Below are positions 39,383 to 49,559 of a stretch of DNA of 64,000 bases, one piece after another. A program made the position numbers and the translations under genes. The notes below the pieces were generated by a model, which saw only the letters and a list, made by a program, of their open reading frames with translations, was not told the DNA's origin and searched no databases. Numbering within the stretch: position 1 is the stretch's first letter; the number at the start of each line of letters is the position of its first letter. Origin of the DNA: Candidatus Bathycorpusculum termitum (GTDB lineage: Archaea; Thermoproteota; Bathyarchaeia; Bathyarchaeales; Bathycorpusculaceae); assembly GCA_031254875.1 (NCBI GenBank), contig JAIRTW010000056.1, positions 1 through 64,000 of the forward strand, read 5' to 3'.

Positions 39383-40147
39383 ATGAAAACTCTTGTTACT
39401 GTCGGACGGGGCGGAACTGGAAAATCCAGCTTTAGTGTTTTGATGGCTAAAGCCTTCATTGAAGCCAATCAGTCACCCCTGTTGCTGGTTGACGCTGACC
39501 CAGACCAGAATCTAGGCGAAATGTTGGGTGTAGACCTCAAAGTAGCAGGCAAGTCTACTATAGCTGACTTACTTGTGAGCACCTTTATCGAAGGTGGTGG
39601 AACCACCGTAGGTGTTGCTCCAACCCAGCGTATTGAAAGTCGTATTTGGGAAAAGGGGTTGTTTGAGAGCGAAAATTTTGATTTCATGGCTGTGGGCAAT
39701 AAATGGGTTGAAGGGTGTTACTGTATGCCCAACAGTGCCCTCAAGGGTGCCTTGGAATCATTGGCAAAAAACTACAAGTATATAATCGTTGACTCTCCTG
39801 CTGGGCTGGAGAATCTAAATAGGCGCATAACCTCTGAGGTTAGCGATATTTTTGACATCTTAGACCATTCCAAAAAGTCACAGGATCATGTCAGACGGGC
39901 TTACAAAATTGCCAAAGAAGTTGACATGAAATTTGAAAACTTTTACTTAATAGGTGGCTACCGGTTCCCTGCTGATTTAGGTAAGCGGGCTGAGGAAGAG
40001 TTAAAATTCAAATATCTGGGGAAAATCGAGGCGGATGATCAACTGGACCAGTTTGTTCTCGATGGAGATTCGCTTTTAGACTTGCCAAATACCAATAAAG
40101 CATATTTGTCAGTCAAGCAAATTCTCCAAAACTTGGGCTATTTGTAA
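39383..40147 (+). CDS. Second CooC-like ATPase
   Basis: MKTLVTVGRGGTGKSSFSVLMAKAF, LLVDADPDQNLGEMLGV, EGCYCMPN (CxC), IIVDSPAGLENLNRR. Confidence 0.88.
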   Translation: MKTLVTVGRGGTGKSSFSVLMAKAFIEANQSPLLLVDADPDQNLGEMLGVDLKVAGKSTIADLLVSTFIEGGGTTVGVAPTQRIESRIWEKGLFESENFDFMAVGNKWVEGCYCMPNSALKGALESLAKNYKYIIVDSPAGLENLNRRITSEVSDIFDILDHSKKSQDHVRRAYKIAKEVDMKFENFYLIGGYRFPADLGKRAEEELKFKYLGKIEADDQLDQFVLDGDSLLDLPNTNKAYLSVKQILQNLGYL

Positions 40148-40225
40148 CCGTGATTTTCTTTACACAATTTTTCAGAAACCTTGCATTTCTCTGAGTCCAA
40201 TCTGGCTTTTTGGCTAAAATTCTGG

Positions 40226-40238
40226 AAAGGTTTAAAAA
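40226..40238 (+). promoter_or_regulatory. Candidate BRE/TATA promoter for the cdh operon
   Basis: GGAAAGGTTTAAAAAG about 45-60 nt upstream of the cdhA start. Confidence 0.55.
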
Positions 40239-40283
40239 GATTGTAATTTAGTGTAGTGATAAACCTTTACTGAGGTTTCCAAT

Positions 40284-42629
40284 TTGACTAAAAACGTCCA
40301 TGTAAAAATAGACGAAATGAAGACCAACGTCGGTCTCATCAAAAACCTCGAGTTATCCATCGGCAAAGTTGTCAATGACAACTATACTGAGCCCATGGGT
40401 CCAACTCCAATGCCCTCCGTTACTGCACTGAGAGATTGGGACATGAAACTTCTCGCCAAGTACAAGGCTTTCTATATGCCTGACTGCGATTCATGTTGCC
40501 TTTGCACTTTCGGCAAATGTGATTTGACCGCTGGCAAACGCGGTGCATGTGGTTTAGATATCCGGGCCCAATCATCCCGTATTGTCATGATTGCTTGCGC
40601 AATCGGTTCGGCATGCCACTCAGCACACTCAAGGCACTTGGTTCATCATTTAATCGAGAAATACGGCCGCAAATTCCCCTTGGACATTGGAGGTTTAAAC
40701 ATTAAAGTTGAGGCGCCCGTCACACGTCTTGTAACAGGTATCAAACCCGAAACGCTCGGTGACTTGGATGATGTTTTAGCATATGTTGAAGAACAAATTA
40801 CACAAGTTCTTGCAGTAGCCCACACAGGTCAAGAAGCAAGTGCATTAGACTTTGAGTCTAAAGCAATGCACGTTGGTATGTGTGACCACGTAGGCATGGA
40901 GGTCGGAGACATTGCACAGATTTCCGCTTTAGGTTATCCAAAAGCTGATCCTGAAGCACCACTCGTGAAACTGGGTATAGGTAGCGTTGAGCGCTCAAAA
41001 CCAGTCATCATGTGCATCGGTCACAATGTCGTTCCATCTGTTGGTATCATTGACTACGCAAAAGAAACCAAAGTTGATGATAATCTCGAAGTAGTCGGTT
41101 TATGCTGTACAAGTCACGACATGACACGATACTATCATCGTGCTAGAATCGTTGGCCCAATTAGCTGGGAACTTAGATTTATTCGTGCAGGATTAGCAGA
41201 CGTTGTTGTACTCGATGAACAATGTGTCCGAACAGATGTTGCTGAAGAAGCGGCTAAAGTTAACGCGCCAGTTATCGCCGCCTCAGAGAAAAATTGTGTT
41301 GGCTTCAAGAACCGCACAAATGATGACACAAACGCAATCGTGGACGACCTTGTTAGCGGCAAAGTTAAAGGCGTACTTATCCTTGACCCAGAAAAAGTTG
41401 GTGAAGTAGCAGTTCGTGTCGCACAGGCAGTAGCTCCCGTACGCAAACGTAAAACCATTTTACCAACACCTGAAGAAATTGTCACAATCGCAAAAACTTG
41501 TACACAATGCAAACTATGCCAACGCAACTGCCCACAGGACTTCGCAATTCCACCAGCCATGAAAGCTGCCGCTACTGGAGACATCTCACTTCTAACAGAC
41601 CTCTATGAAGTCTGTATCGGATGCGGCAAGTGCGAAGGAGCATGCCCGCAGAAAATCATGATACACAGTCTAATAGTCAAAGCAGGCGAAAAAGCGATGT
41701 ATGCCGAAGACAACCTGTGTCGCGTCGGCAGAGGCGCAATCCAAGATACTGAAATCCGCAACGTCGGTAGCCCAATTGTACTCGGCGAAATTCCCGGTAT
41801 TGTAGCACTCGTCGGTTGTAGCAACTATCCAAAAGGCGGCAAAGACGTCTACGAAATAGCCCGAGAATTCGCAAGCAGGCGGTACATCGTCGTCCTATCT
41901 GGATGCTCAGCAATGTCCGCAGGCAGTTACCGCAACGCCGAAGGTCAAACCATCTGGGAAGAATTCCCGGGTGGATTCGAAGCCGGCGGAGTCTGTAACG
42001 TTGGTTCATGTGTAGCAAACAGCCATATTGCTGGTGCAGCAATCAAAGTAGCAAACATCTTCGCAAAACGTAATCTAAGAGGCAACTATGAAGAAATCGC
42101 GGACTATATCCACAACAGACTCGGCGCAGTCGGTTTAGCTTGGGGCGCCTACAGCCAAAAAGCAGCCGCCATCGGTGCAGGCTTCTGGCGTTTAGGTGTA
42201 CCCGTAATCATCGGCCCGCACGGTAGCAAATACCGTCGTGTTCTTCTGGGCAGAAAAGAAGACCCCCAGAACTGGGAAGTTCTTGACGCACGCACTGGCG
42301 AAACAGTTAACGTCGGACCCACACCAGAACACCTCTTCAACATTGCAGAAACCAAAGAGGAATGTATCGTTGCAATCGCTAAACTTTGCATGAGACCCAA
42401 CGACACTTGGAAAGGGCGCAGTATCAAACTAAGTCACTACGTTGACCTCAGCAAACGCTACTTGGGTGTCATGCCAGACGACCTGCATCTCTTTGTCAGA
42501 ACAATGGCTGATGTCCCCTCAACTATGAAAGATGAATTCACCAAAATCTTGGCAGAAAAGAACTGGAAAGAAACCATCATTCCAGACCCCACCTTGTTGC
42601 CAAGAATGGTACGAAAAATGAAGGAGTAA
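40284..42629 (+). CDS. cdhA: CO dehydrogenase/acetyl-CoA synthase alpha subunit (CODH)
   Basis: CDSCCLCTFGKCDLTAGKRGACGLD, CSACHSAHSRHLVHHL-type region, CTQCKLCQRNCPQDF and CIGCGKCEGACPQ ferredoxin motifs, GCSAMSAGSY. TTG start at 40284 or ATG at 40317. Confidence 0.96.
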   Translation: MTKNVHVKIDEMKTNVGLIKNLELSIGKVVNDNYTEPMGPTPMPSVTALRDWDMKLLAKYKAFYMPDCDSCCLCTFGKCDLTAGKRGACGLDIRAQSSRIVMIACAIGSACHSAHSRHLVHHLIEKYGRKFPLDIGGLNIKVEAPVTRLVTGIKPETLGDLDDVLAYVEEQITQVLAVAHTGQEASALDFESKAMHVGMCDHVGMEVGDIAQISALGYPKADPEAPLVKLGIGSVERSKPVIMCIGHNVVPSVGIIDYAKETKVDDNLEVVGLCCTSHDMTRYYHRARIVGPISWELRFIRAGLADVVVLDEQCVRTDVAEEAAKVNAPVIAASEKNCVGFKNRTNDDTNAIVDDLVSGKVKGVLILDPEKVGEVAVRVAQAVAPVRKRKTILPTPEEIVTIAKTCTQCKLCQRNCPQDFAIPPAMKAAATGDISLLTDLYEVCIGCGKCEGACPQKIMIHSLIVKAGEKAMYAEDNLCRVGRGAIQDTEIRNVGSPIVLGEIPGIVALVGCSNYPKGGKDVYEIAREFASRRYIVVLSGCSAMSAGSYRNAEGQTIWEEFPGGFEAGGVCNVGSCVANSHIAGAAIKVANIFAKRNLRGNYEEIADYIHNRLGAVGLAWGAYSQKAAAIGAGFWRLGVPVIIGPHGSKYRRVLLGRKEDPQNWEVLDARTGETVNVGPTPEHLFNIAETKEECIVAIAKLCMRPNDTWKGRSIKLSHYVDLSKRYLGVMPDDLHLFVRTMADVPSTMKDEFTKILAEKNWKETIIPDPTLLPRMVRKMKE

Positions 42630-42644
42630 ACGGAGGAATAAACT

Positions 42645-43190
42645 ATGTCCTGTGAACCATGGCTATGTGCAGAAATCGCATCAACTAAAAAAGCAAACCC
42701 CATCCAAAAACCCGAGATAGCAGTTGCAATGATAAAGAGGGCACAACGCCCCCTACTCATTGTAGGTAGCCAGATCGTTGATAGATGGATGGAAGGCAAA
42801 CAAGCAATCGAATACATCATCGAACTTGCAAACGCATCAAAAATCCAAGTTGTCGCAACCGCTCATATGGTCCGCGAATTCATCAACCGTGGATACACTC
42901 CGGCCGCTTATATGAACGCGATGGAAATCAGCCAGCGCGTCGGCGACCCAGCATGGATGGGTCTAGACGGCAAAGGCCGCCCCGATCTAGTCATATACGT
43001 CGGTATGCCCTACTACATGGAAGCCCTGATTTTGTCAGGTCTCAAACATTTCGCACCTGACCTCAAAACCATGACCATCGACAACATGTACCATGTCCAT
43101 GCAAGCTGGTCTTTCCCCAATGCAAGCTTGGAAGAATGGGCAAGCAATCTCAAGGTAATGACCTCAAAATTTAATGAAGGAGGAAATTAA
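42645..43190 (+). CDS. cdhB: CODH/ACS epsilon subunit
   Basis: RPLLIVGSQIVD, LVIYVGMPYYMEALILSGLKHFAPDLKTMTIDNMYHVHASWSFPNAS; between cdhA and cdhC. Confidence 0.94.
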   Translation: MSCEPWLCAEIASTKKANPIQKPEIAVAMIKRAQRPLLIVGSQIVDRWMEGKQAIEYIIELANASKIQVVATAHMVREFINRGYTPAAYMNAMEISQRVGDPAWMGLDGKGRPDLVIYVGMPYYMEALILSGLKHFAPDLKTMTIDNMYHVHASWSFPNASLEEWASNLKVMTSKFNEGGN

Positions 43191-43191
43191 A

Positions 43192-44601
43192 ATGTCAATG
43201 TTTAAAGATATACCTGTAGAAGTTGGCGTAATCTACGAAGGCGAACGTATCCGCAGAAACGACATGCAAGTCGAGCTCGGCGGCCCTACAGTCCAACAAA
43301 AATTTGAATTGGCAAAAGTAAAACCCCTTGACCAGATCGAAGATGGCAAAGTCACCATAATCGGTCCAGACTTAAAAGATTTGAAGGAAGGTGGCGTTTA
43401 CCCGTTCGGCATCCTCATTGAAGCCGCAGGCGAAAAACTCGATGCAGGCCTCGAAGGTGTCATAGAACGGCGCATTCACGGCTACCTCAACTATATCGAG
43501 GGGTTCATGCACCTAAACCAGCGCTATGACATATGGATACGCATTGGCAAAAAATCCTTCCAGAAAGGCTTAAACAACTTTGAAGCCATCGGCAAAGTTC
43601 TCTACAGACTCTTCAAGAACGAACTGCCAATAATCGAAAAACTCCAAGTTACCTTCATAACCGATCCCGCAAAACTTGACCAGCTTACACCTGAGGCAAT
43701 CCAAGCCTACGAAACACGCGATGCAAAAGCACGCGGCCTCAAAGACTCTGAAGTAGATACCTTCTACGGATGTGCACTCTGCCAATCCTTCGCACCAAGC
43801 CACGTCTGTGTTATCACACCACAAAGATACAGCAACTGCGGTGCCATTAGCTGGTTCGACGGCAAAGCCTCCGCAAGCATTGACCCCAAGGGGCCAGTCT
43901 TCGCAATCCAAAGAGGCGACATGATCAACGAAGAAAAAGGCGAATTCAGCGGTATCAACGATGCAGCAAGGCAACGTAGCATGGGTGAAGTCAACCAAAT
44001 CTGGTTATATACCGCTTTTGATCACCCACACACTAGTTGTGGATGCTTCGAAGCAGTAACATTCTACATCCCAGAAGTCGACGGAATGGGCGTTGTTCAG
44101 CGCAACTTTAAAGGCGCAACAGTAAACGGCTTACCCTTCAGCACACTAGCAGACTCCGCGGCAGGCGGACGCCAAATCGATGGCTTCCACGGAATGTCTA
44201 TCGAATACATGCGAAGCACCAAATTCTTCGCCGCAGACGGTGGATGGAACCGCATCGTTTGGGTACCTAAAGAAATCAAAGAAAAAGTCAAAGAATTCAT
44301 CCCCAAAGACCTCGTCGACAAAGTTGCAACTGAAGATGACGCCAAAAACATTGATGAACTCAAAGCATTCCTCAAAGCAAAGAATCACCCAGTAGTTGCA
44401 AAATGGACCGATGAAGAACCAATAGCCGAAACAGCCGCAGTTACCATTAACGAGGACGCAGCAGGTACCATGATGCCAGTTGCAACAGCAGGTTCACTGC
44501 CACTCATGGCCGGCGGATTCAAAATCATACTCAAAGACGCCAAGATCTATGCCAACAAAGTCATCATCCAAACCGTCAAAGACAACAAAGACAAACGGTG
44601 A
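43192..44601 (+). CDS. cdhC: CODH/ACS beta subunit (acetyl-CoA synthase)
   Basis: DTFYGCALCQSFAPSHVCVITPQRYSNCGAISWFDGKA, HPHTSCGCFEAVTFYIPEVDG. Start set at MSMFKDIPVEVG after a GGAGG SD. Confidence 0.97.
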   Translation: MSMFKDIPVEVGVIYEGERIRRNDMQVELGGPTVQQKFELAKVKPLDQIEDGKVTIIGPDLKDLKEGGVYPFGILIEAAGEKLDAGLEGVIERRIHGYLNYIEGFMHLNQRYDIWIRIGKKSFQKGLNNFEAIGKVLYRLFKNELPIIEKLQVTFITDPAKLDQLTPEAIQAYETRDAKARGLKDSEVDTFYGCALCQSFAPSHVCVITPQRYSNCGAISWFDGKASASIDPKGPVFAIQRGDMINEEKGEFSGINDAARQRSMGEVNQIWLYTAFDHPHTSCGCFEAVTFYIPEVDGMGVVQRNFKGATVNGLPFSTLADSAAGGRQIDGFHGMSIEYMRSTKFFAADGGWNRIVWVPKEIKEKVKEFIPKDLVDKVATEDDAKNIDELKAFLKAKNHPVVAKWTDEEPIAETAAVTINEDAAGTMMPVATAGSLPLMAGGFKIILKDAKIYANKVIIQTVKDNKDKR

Positions 44602-45839
44602 TCTCTACGACTCACCACGACACCAATAAAAAAAAGGACAATGAATGCCTGCAGTTAAGTGATGAAATCATAGCTGCGCTTGCTAAATTCCAGGAGATAG
44701 AACTGGAAGACTTTCAGCTGGACGCTAAAGAACTCGAAATCTTCTTTACGCCCAGCATGGCCACACAAGTCCTGCCTAAGCTCAAACTGCCCGGCGCAGG
44801 CTTACTAGCTGGCGGCAAACCCTCAAGTTTGCTGTCCGCAAACTTCCTGCCGCCAATCGAAAAGTACCCCAGCAAAATCAGTTCCGTTAAACTCGGCGCA
44901 ACCAAAAGTGAAGGCGGCACTCGCGGTAAAACCTTCACGATAGGCGGAGAACTCTCTCCTGCTTTCTATACGTTTGAGAATGTAATTCCACACAAACCCA
45001 TCATTACCTTAGACGTTTTCGACATGGAAGTACCCCTGTCCAAAGCGGTCAAGATGCACGTTAAAGACGTCATCGCTGACCCTGCGGCGTGGGCGAAGCT
45101 TGCAGTCGAAAAATTCGGCGCAGACATGGTTACAATGCACCTTATCAGCGTAGATCCGCTTCTCAAAGACGCCTCGCCTAAAGAAGCCTGTAAAACCGTC
45201 GAAAAAGTCCTCCAAGCCGTAGATGTGCCACTCATCATCGGTGGTTGCGGCGACCCAGTTAAAGATACCGCACTCTTCGAAGAAGTATGTGACCAGTTCC
45301 CAGGTGAACGCTTCCTAATAAGCTCCGTTACACTCGATATGGATGTTGAGAAATGCGCTAAATTCATCAAAAAAGCCGGTAACGTAGTTCTTGCATTCAC
45401 ACCTATGGATCTTAACTTTGCACGCGAACTCAACAGACGCCTCTATGACAACCTTGCACACGAAGATATAGTCATGGACTTAACAACTGCTGCACTTGGC
45501 TACGGTTTAGATTATGCATTCACCAACATGGAACGCGCACGTATCGCCGGATTAATGGGCGACCAAGAACTCGCACACCCCATGAGTAGCGGCACAACCA
45601 ATGCATGGGCCGCCCGTGAAGCATGGCTTAAGATGTCGGCTGAATGGGAACCACGCGAACTCAGAGGCCCGCTTTGGGAAGTCACCACAGCTCTAACATT
45701 GCTACTCGCAGGCGTCGACCTATTTATGATGATGCACCCTGCAGCCGTAAAAACACTCAAAGATGTAACTAACTACTTAACAAGCGGCAAAAAAGCAGAC
45801 CCAGCCAATTTTGCTGATTGGGTCAAAGTGAAAGCTTAA
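44598..45839 (+). CDS. cdhD: CODH/ACS delta subunit (corrinoid protein)
   Basis: KTFTIGGELSPAFYTFENVIPHKPIITLDVFD, PLIIGGCGDPVKD, DLTTAALGYGLDYAFTNMERAR. Confidence 0.95.
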   Translation: MISTTHHDTNKKKDNECLQLSDEIIAALAKFQEIELEDFQLDAKELEIFFTPSMATQVLPKLKLPGAGLLAGGKPSSLLSANFLPPIEKYPSKISSVKLGATKSEGGTRGKTFTIGGELSPAFYTFENVIPHKPIITLDVFDMEVPLSKAVKMHVKDVIADPAAWAKLAVEKFGADMVTMHLISVDPLLKDASPKEACKTVEKVLQAVDVPLIIGGCGDPVKDTALFEEVCDQFPGERFLISSVTLDMDVEKCAKFIKKAGNVVLAFTPMDLNFARELNRRLYDNLAHEDIVMDLTTAALGYGLDYAFTNMERARIAGLMGDQELAHPMSSGTTNAWAAREAWLKMSAEWEPRELRGPLWEVTTALTLLLAGVDLFMMMHPAAVKTLKDVTNYLTSGKKADPANFADWVKVKA

Positions 45840-45853
45840 GGAGACATGACAGT

Positions 45854-47278
45854 ATGGCAGAAAAGAAAAAAGCCGGATTAAAAGAACTCAGCCCCATCAC
45901 AATTTACAAAAACTTGCCTAAAACTAACTGCAAAGAATGTAATCAAGACAACTGCATGGCATTCGCCACAAAGATTGTTAACCGTGAAATCGAACTTGAC
46001 ACATGCAAACCCCTGCTAAAATCCGAATACGCAAAACAGTACAACACACTAAAAGAACTGCTCAAACCCGCAGTTAAAGAAGTCACTATCGGAGTTGGCG
46101 ACAAAGCCAAAAAAATTGGCGGTAAGCTAGTAATGTACCGTCATGAATTCACATACAAAAATCCCACGGCCATCGCTATCGACGTCACAGATGAAATGCC
46201 CGAGAGCGAAGTTATCAGTCGCGTACAAAAAACCGAGAACTTTAGCTATGAATATATCGGCAACACCCTTAAACTTGACTTAATCGCCGTTCGAAGTACC
46301 AGTGATGATGCAGACAAATTTAAAATGTGCGTTAAAAAAATCTCTGAAATCACCCAGCTACCGCTCGTCCTTGTCGCCCTCAACCCAGCTATAGCCGAAG
46401 CAGGCTTAATGGCAATACCCAAATCCAGACCACTCATCTACGCTGCAACTACCGCCAACTGGAAAGAGATGGCAGAACTCGCCATAATGTATGATGCTCC
46501 CCTTGTCGCATCCGCGCCAAACGACCTAAACGCGCTCATCTCATTGGCAAAGACATTACAGGCCTACGGCGTCAAAGACGTCGTGCTAGACCCCGGAACC
46601 TTCGCAAACGAAGGCTTAGCAGATACACTCAATAATTTCACCATGCTACGACGTGCTGCCACTAGAGGCGGCGAAGAACTCGCAGGTTTACCCCTACTCG
46701 GCATACCCATGGTTGCTTGGGTAAACAAGGGCGAAATGGCAGACGACCTCGTTAAATGGCGTGAATCCTACATCGCTTCGATGCTGATCACCCGCTTCGC
46801 AGATGCACTTATACTGCACAATAATGATGGATGGAGTCTGCTTCCAACAGTAGTGCTAAGACAAAACATTTACACTGACCCCCGAAAACCAGTCGCAGTT
46901 GCACCCGGACTCAAAGTCTTCGGTACCCCCGACGAAAACAGCCCCGTTATGTTCACAAGCAACTTTGCGTTGACCTACTACACCGTTGCCTCAGACATCG
47001 AGAGTAGCAAAACCAATGCTTACCTTATTGTTGTTGACGCAGAAGGCGCCGCTATTGACAGCGGAGTTGCAGGACGCAAACTTACAGCTGAAAAAATCGC
47101 AGACGCAATCAAATCCAGTGGCATCGAAAGCAAAGTTAAGCACCGCAAAATCATAAGCCCAGGCAAAGCCTCACGTATCAGTGGCGAAATCGAAGAACTA
47201 TCCGGCTGGAAAGTCTTGGTTGGACCACGTGACAGTAGTGAGATCCCCAAGTACATTATCGACAAGTGGCAGCCATAA
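45854..47278 (+). CDS. cdhE: CODH/ACS gamma subunit (corrinoid Fe-S protein)
   Basis: LSPITIYKNLPKTNCKECNQDNCMAFATKIVNREIELDTCKPLL 4Fe-4S motif; barrel and C-terminal B12-binding region. Confidence 0.96.
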   Translation: MAEKKKAGLKELSPITIYKNLPKTNCKECNQDNCMAFATKIVNREIELDTCKPLLKSEYAKQYNTLKELLKPAVKEVTIGVGDKAKKIGGKLVMYRHEFTYKNPTAIAIDVTDEMPESEVISRVQKTENFSYEYIGNTLKLDLIAVRSTSDDADKFKMCVKKISEITQLPLVLVALNPAIAEAGLMAIPKSRPLIYAATTANWKEMAELAIMYDAPLVASAPNDLNALISLAKTLQAYGVKDVVLDPGTFANEGLADTLNNFTMLRRAATRGGEELAGLPLLGIPMVAWVNKGEMADDLVKWRESYIASMLITRFADALILHNNDGWSLLPTVVLRQNIYTDPRKPVAVAPGLKVFGTPDENSPVMFTSNFALTYYTVASDIESSKTNAYLIVVDAEGAAIDSGVAGRKLTAEKIADAIKSSGIESKVKHRKIISPGKASRISGEIEELSGWKVLVGPRDSSEIPKYIIDKWQP

Positions 47279-47456
47279 GCTGCTTTTCTTATCTTTTCTT
47301 TTTAGTTTTTAGCTTCGTCATCGCATCTTATTCATACGATATAAACCGGTAACGCTTGTTTTGCCGAATTAAGATTGTTACCTATTATACTCAGCCGCAG
47401 AATTTAGGGTAAAGATTTATCCACAAGAACGGCGAATAAATGGGAAGAGGGTACTT

Positions 47457-48398
47457 ATGGATCTAAACTTGCCCAGCGAAGACTTCATCAAAACAAGTTT
47501 CCAAGATGCCTGCAAAACACTTGGACTAGAAAATTTTGAGAAAAGTCTCAAACAAACCGTCATCTATGACATGACTGACGGTATGCGTACTTCCACCCTG
47601 TTAAAAGGTGCTGATGCCTATTACGATGGTGGAATCTTTGTCCTGCGGTTAATGAACATCATGCGGGTGCTGGGGATGCCTGCATGCTACATTAATGTTA
47701 TCGAAGAAAAACACCGTCAAAGAGAAAACTATTCCGATATCTACGACGGACTCAAACGGCTCTACGTTGACTATAAAGATTACGCCCAAAAATACGGTGT
47801 TAAGCTTAATTTCGTCGGCGACTTAGAAACCGCTCTTGAACCTCAAGGTTCCTCAGGCGTTTTCGCCGAAAAACTCAAGAGTCTATGTCAAAAAACCGCG
47901 GACAACACACAGTTTACAGCTAACTTTTTAATCAATTACTCTTTGGACTGGGCGATGAAGCACGAATCCTACTTCTCAGGGTTCCCAAAGATAGACGTGA
48001 CCATCCGTCACACTAAACTCCAGTTCCCAACCGGCATGATGCTTCCGCCATCGATTTCTGACTTTAGTAGCCTTATGTATGTCCAACAGGGCTCTGCAAG
48101 TAGCACTTGGAGCAATAACCAACTCATTTATCTAGTTGCTGTGGCACTGAGGAGTAAAATCCTAAACGAATCCACCCAATACTTCAAACAGTACGCCGAG
48201 GGTGAACGGGATTTTGTGCGTTCCCAGCGGGAAACTGAACTCTATCTCGTACACAGACGCCCCTTCACGGAGAAACTCATTGGTGACATCATGTATGACA
48301 AAATTAAAACCTCCTCTATCCCTGTAGCGGGTAGTCTGCCTCAGACCAAGAGGATGATGATAACAGGGAACCTTGGACCGGAAATATATGAGCTCTAA
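47457..48398 (+). CDS. Divergent cis-prenyltransferase (UppS-like) homolog
   Basis: MTDGMRTS resembles MDGNRRW; VKLNFVGDLETAL resembles IRVIGDLSRL; DNTQFTANFLINY resembles NNTGLTLNIALNY; followed by DVTIRHTK. Family assignment by eye. Confidence 0.6.
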   Translation: MDLNLPSEDFIKTSFQDACKTLGLENFEKSLKQTVIYDMTDGMRTSTLLKGADAYYDGGIFVLRLMNIMRVLGMPACYINVIEEKHRQRENYSDIYDGLKRLYVDYKDYAQKYGVKLNFVGDLETALEPQGSSGVFAEKLKSLCQKTADNTQFTANFLINYSLDWAMKHESYFSGFPKIDVTIRHTKLQFPTGMMLPPSISDFSSLMYVQQGSASSTWSNNQLIYLVAVALRSKILNESTQYFKQYAEGERDFVRSQRETELYLVHRRPFTEKLIGDIMYDKIKTSSIPVAGSLPQTKRMMITGNLGPEIYEL

Positions 48399-49260
48399 CG
48401 AAACTGGCACGGCAAACAGGCCGTCTTTCCGCAAAATTTTGCATATGGGACGCCCCTTCACGTCTCTGCTTGTGGGCTTGGGGGTTTTAGCTGCCTGCGT
48501 CGCCGGTGCCGGTTTAACTGTCGTTGAGTTGTGGTTGCCAGTAACCTTGGCAACTCTTGTGGGCTTCTCGTTTGGATTGGCAAGTAACGCCATAAACGAC
48601 TATCTCGACATTGAAATAGACAAAGTCGCCCACCCCGAACGCCCATTACCCTCCGGCATACTCAAACCCAAAACATACCTTGTTTTCGCAGTCACACTGT
48701 TTGTGATCTGCTTTATCTTAGCCTACTTCTTAAGTACAATATCCAGCATGGTGGCTTTTATACTGGTGGCGGTTGCCGTGGTTCTCCAAATCGGCTATGA
48801 ACTGGGCATAAAAAAGAAGAAAGCCGTCGGCAACATCCTCATAGGCTTCCAGACAGCTTTGGTTTTCATCTTTGGCGGCGTAATCGTGGGCGGTTTGGAG
48901 GCTACTTCAGCTATGGCGATATCCTCATTTTTAGCTATTGTTGGCCGTGAAATCATTAAAGATATAGAAGATATCAAAGGTGACATAGACCGTAGTACCC
49001 TGCCCAAAATAATCGGACCCAAAAACGCCGGTATCCTTTCCTCATTTCTGGTGATTTTAGCAGTTATCGTCAGCATATTAGCGTACTATCCCTTCCAAAT
49101 CTTTGGCTTAGGCTATCTGGTGCTTGTCCTAGTCTCGGATGGCATCTTCATCGGCTCCATCCCATCCATTTTCCAAAATCCTAACAAGGCGAGAAAACTG
49201 CTTAAATTTGCTATGTTGATTGCACTTATTGCATTCATCACCGGCCGTATCCTCCCCTAA
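48391..49260 (+). CDS. UbiA-family prenyltransferase
   Basis: FGLASNAINDYLDIEIDKVAHPERPLPSG (NDxxDxxxD) and AIVGREIIKDIEDIKGDID. Start placed between 48373 and about 48391. Confidence 0.92.
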   Translation, partial: SSNETGTANRPSFRKILHMGRPFTSLLVGLGVLAACVAGAGLTVVELWLPVTLATLVGFSFGLASNAINDYLDIEIDKVAHPERPLPSGILKPKTYLVFAVTLFVICFILAYFLSTISSMVAFILVAVAVVLQIGYELGIKKKKAVGNILIGFQTALVFIFGGVIVGGLEATSAMAISSFLAIVGREIIKDIEDIKGDIDRSTLPKIIGPKNAGILSSFLVILAVIVSILAYYPFQIFGLGYLVLVLVSDGIFIGSIPSIFQNPNKARKLLKFAMLIALIAFITGRILP

Positions 49261-49559
49261 TTTAGGGGTTTCTTTGTGATAAAGCCCCTGGACAAAAACA
49301 ACACTTGTTTTATTCAAGTAGCCGTTGTAACTTATAGAGTTGTTACTCAAATTAAATTCCATAGAATAAAAGTACAGCCAGGAAAGATACTGAATCTGTC
49401 GATTTTTGTATCGATCCTTTTACTGTTTTCTGTGTCCAAGTTGTCGTTAAGTTCAATCTGGTAGATGTCAAAAACCCCATGGGTTTTAGTTAAATTTGTA
49501 CTAAAAATTGATAAACCCCCTCCGTTACTTACATGCATACTTAACGTGAGAAGGGACCA

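Noticed and set aside
43570-43998. 142-aa antisense ORF in cdhC
   Set aside because: Antisense to the highly conserved CODH/ACS beta subunit; shadow ORF from codon bias.
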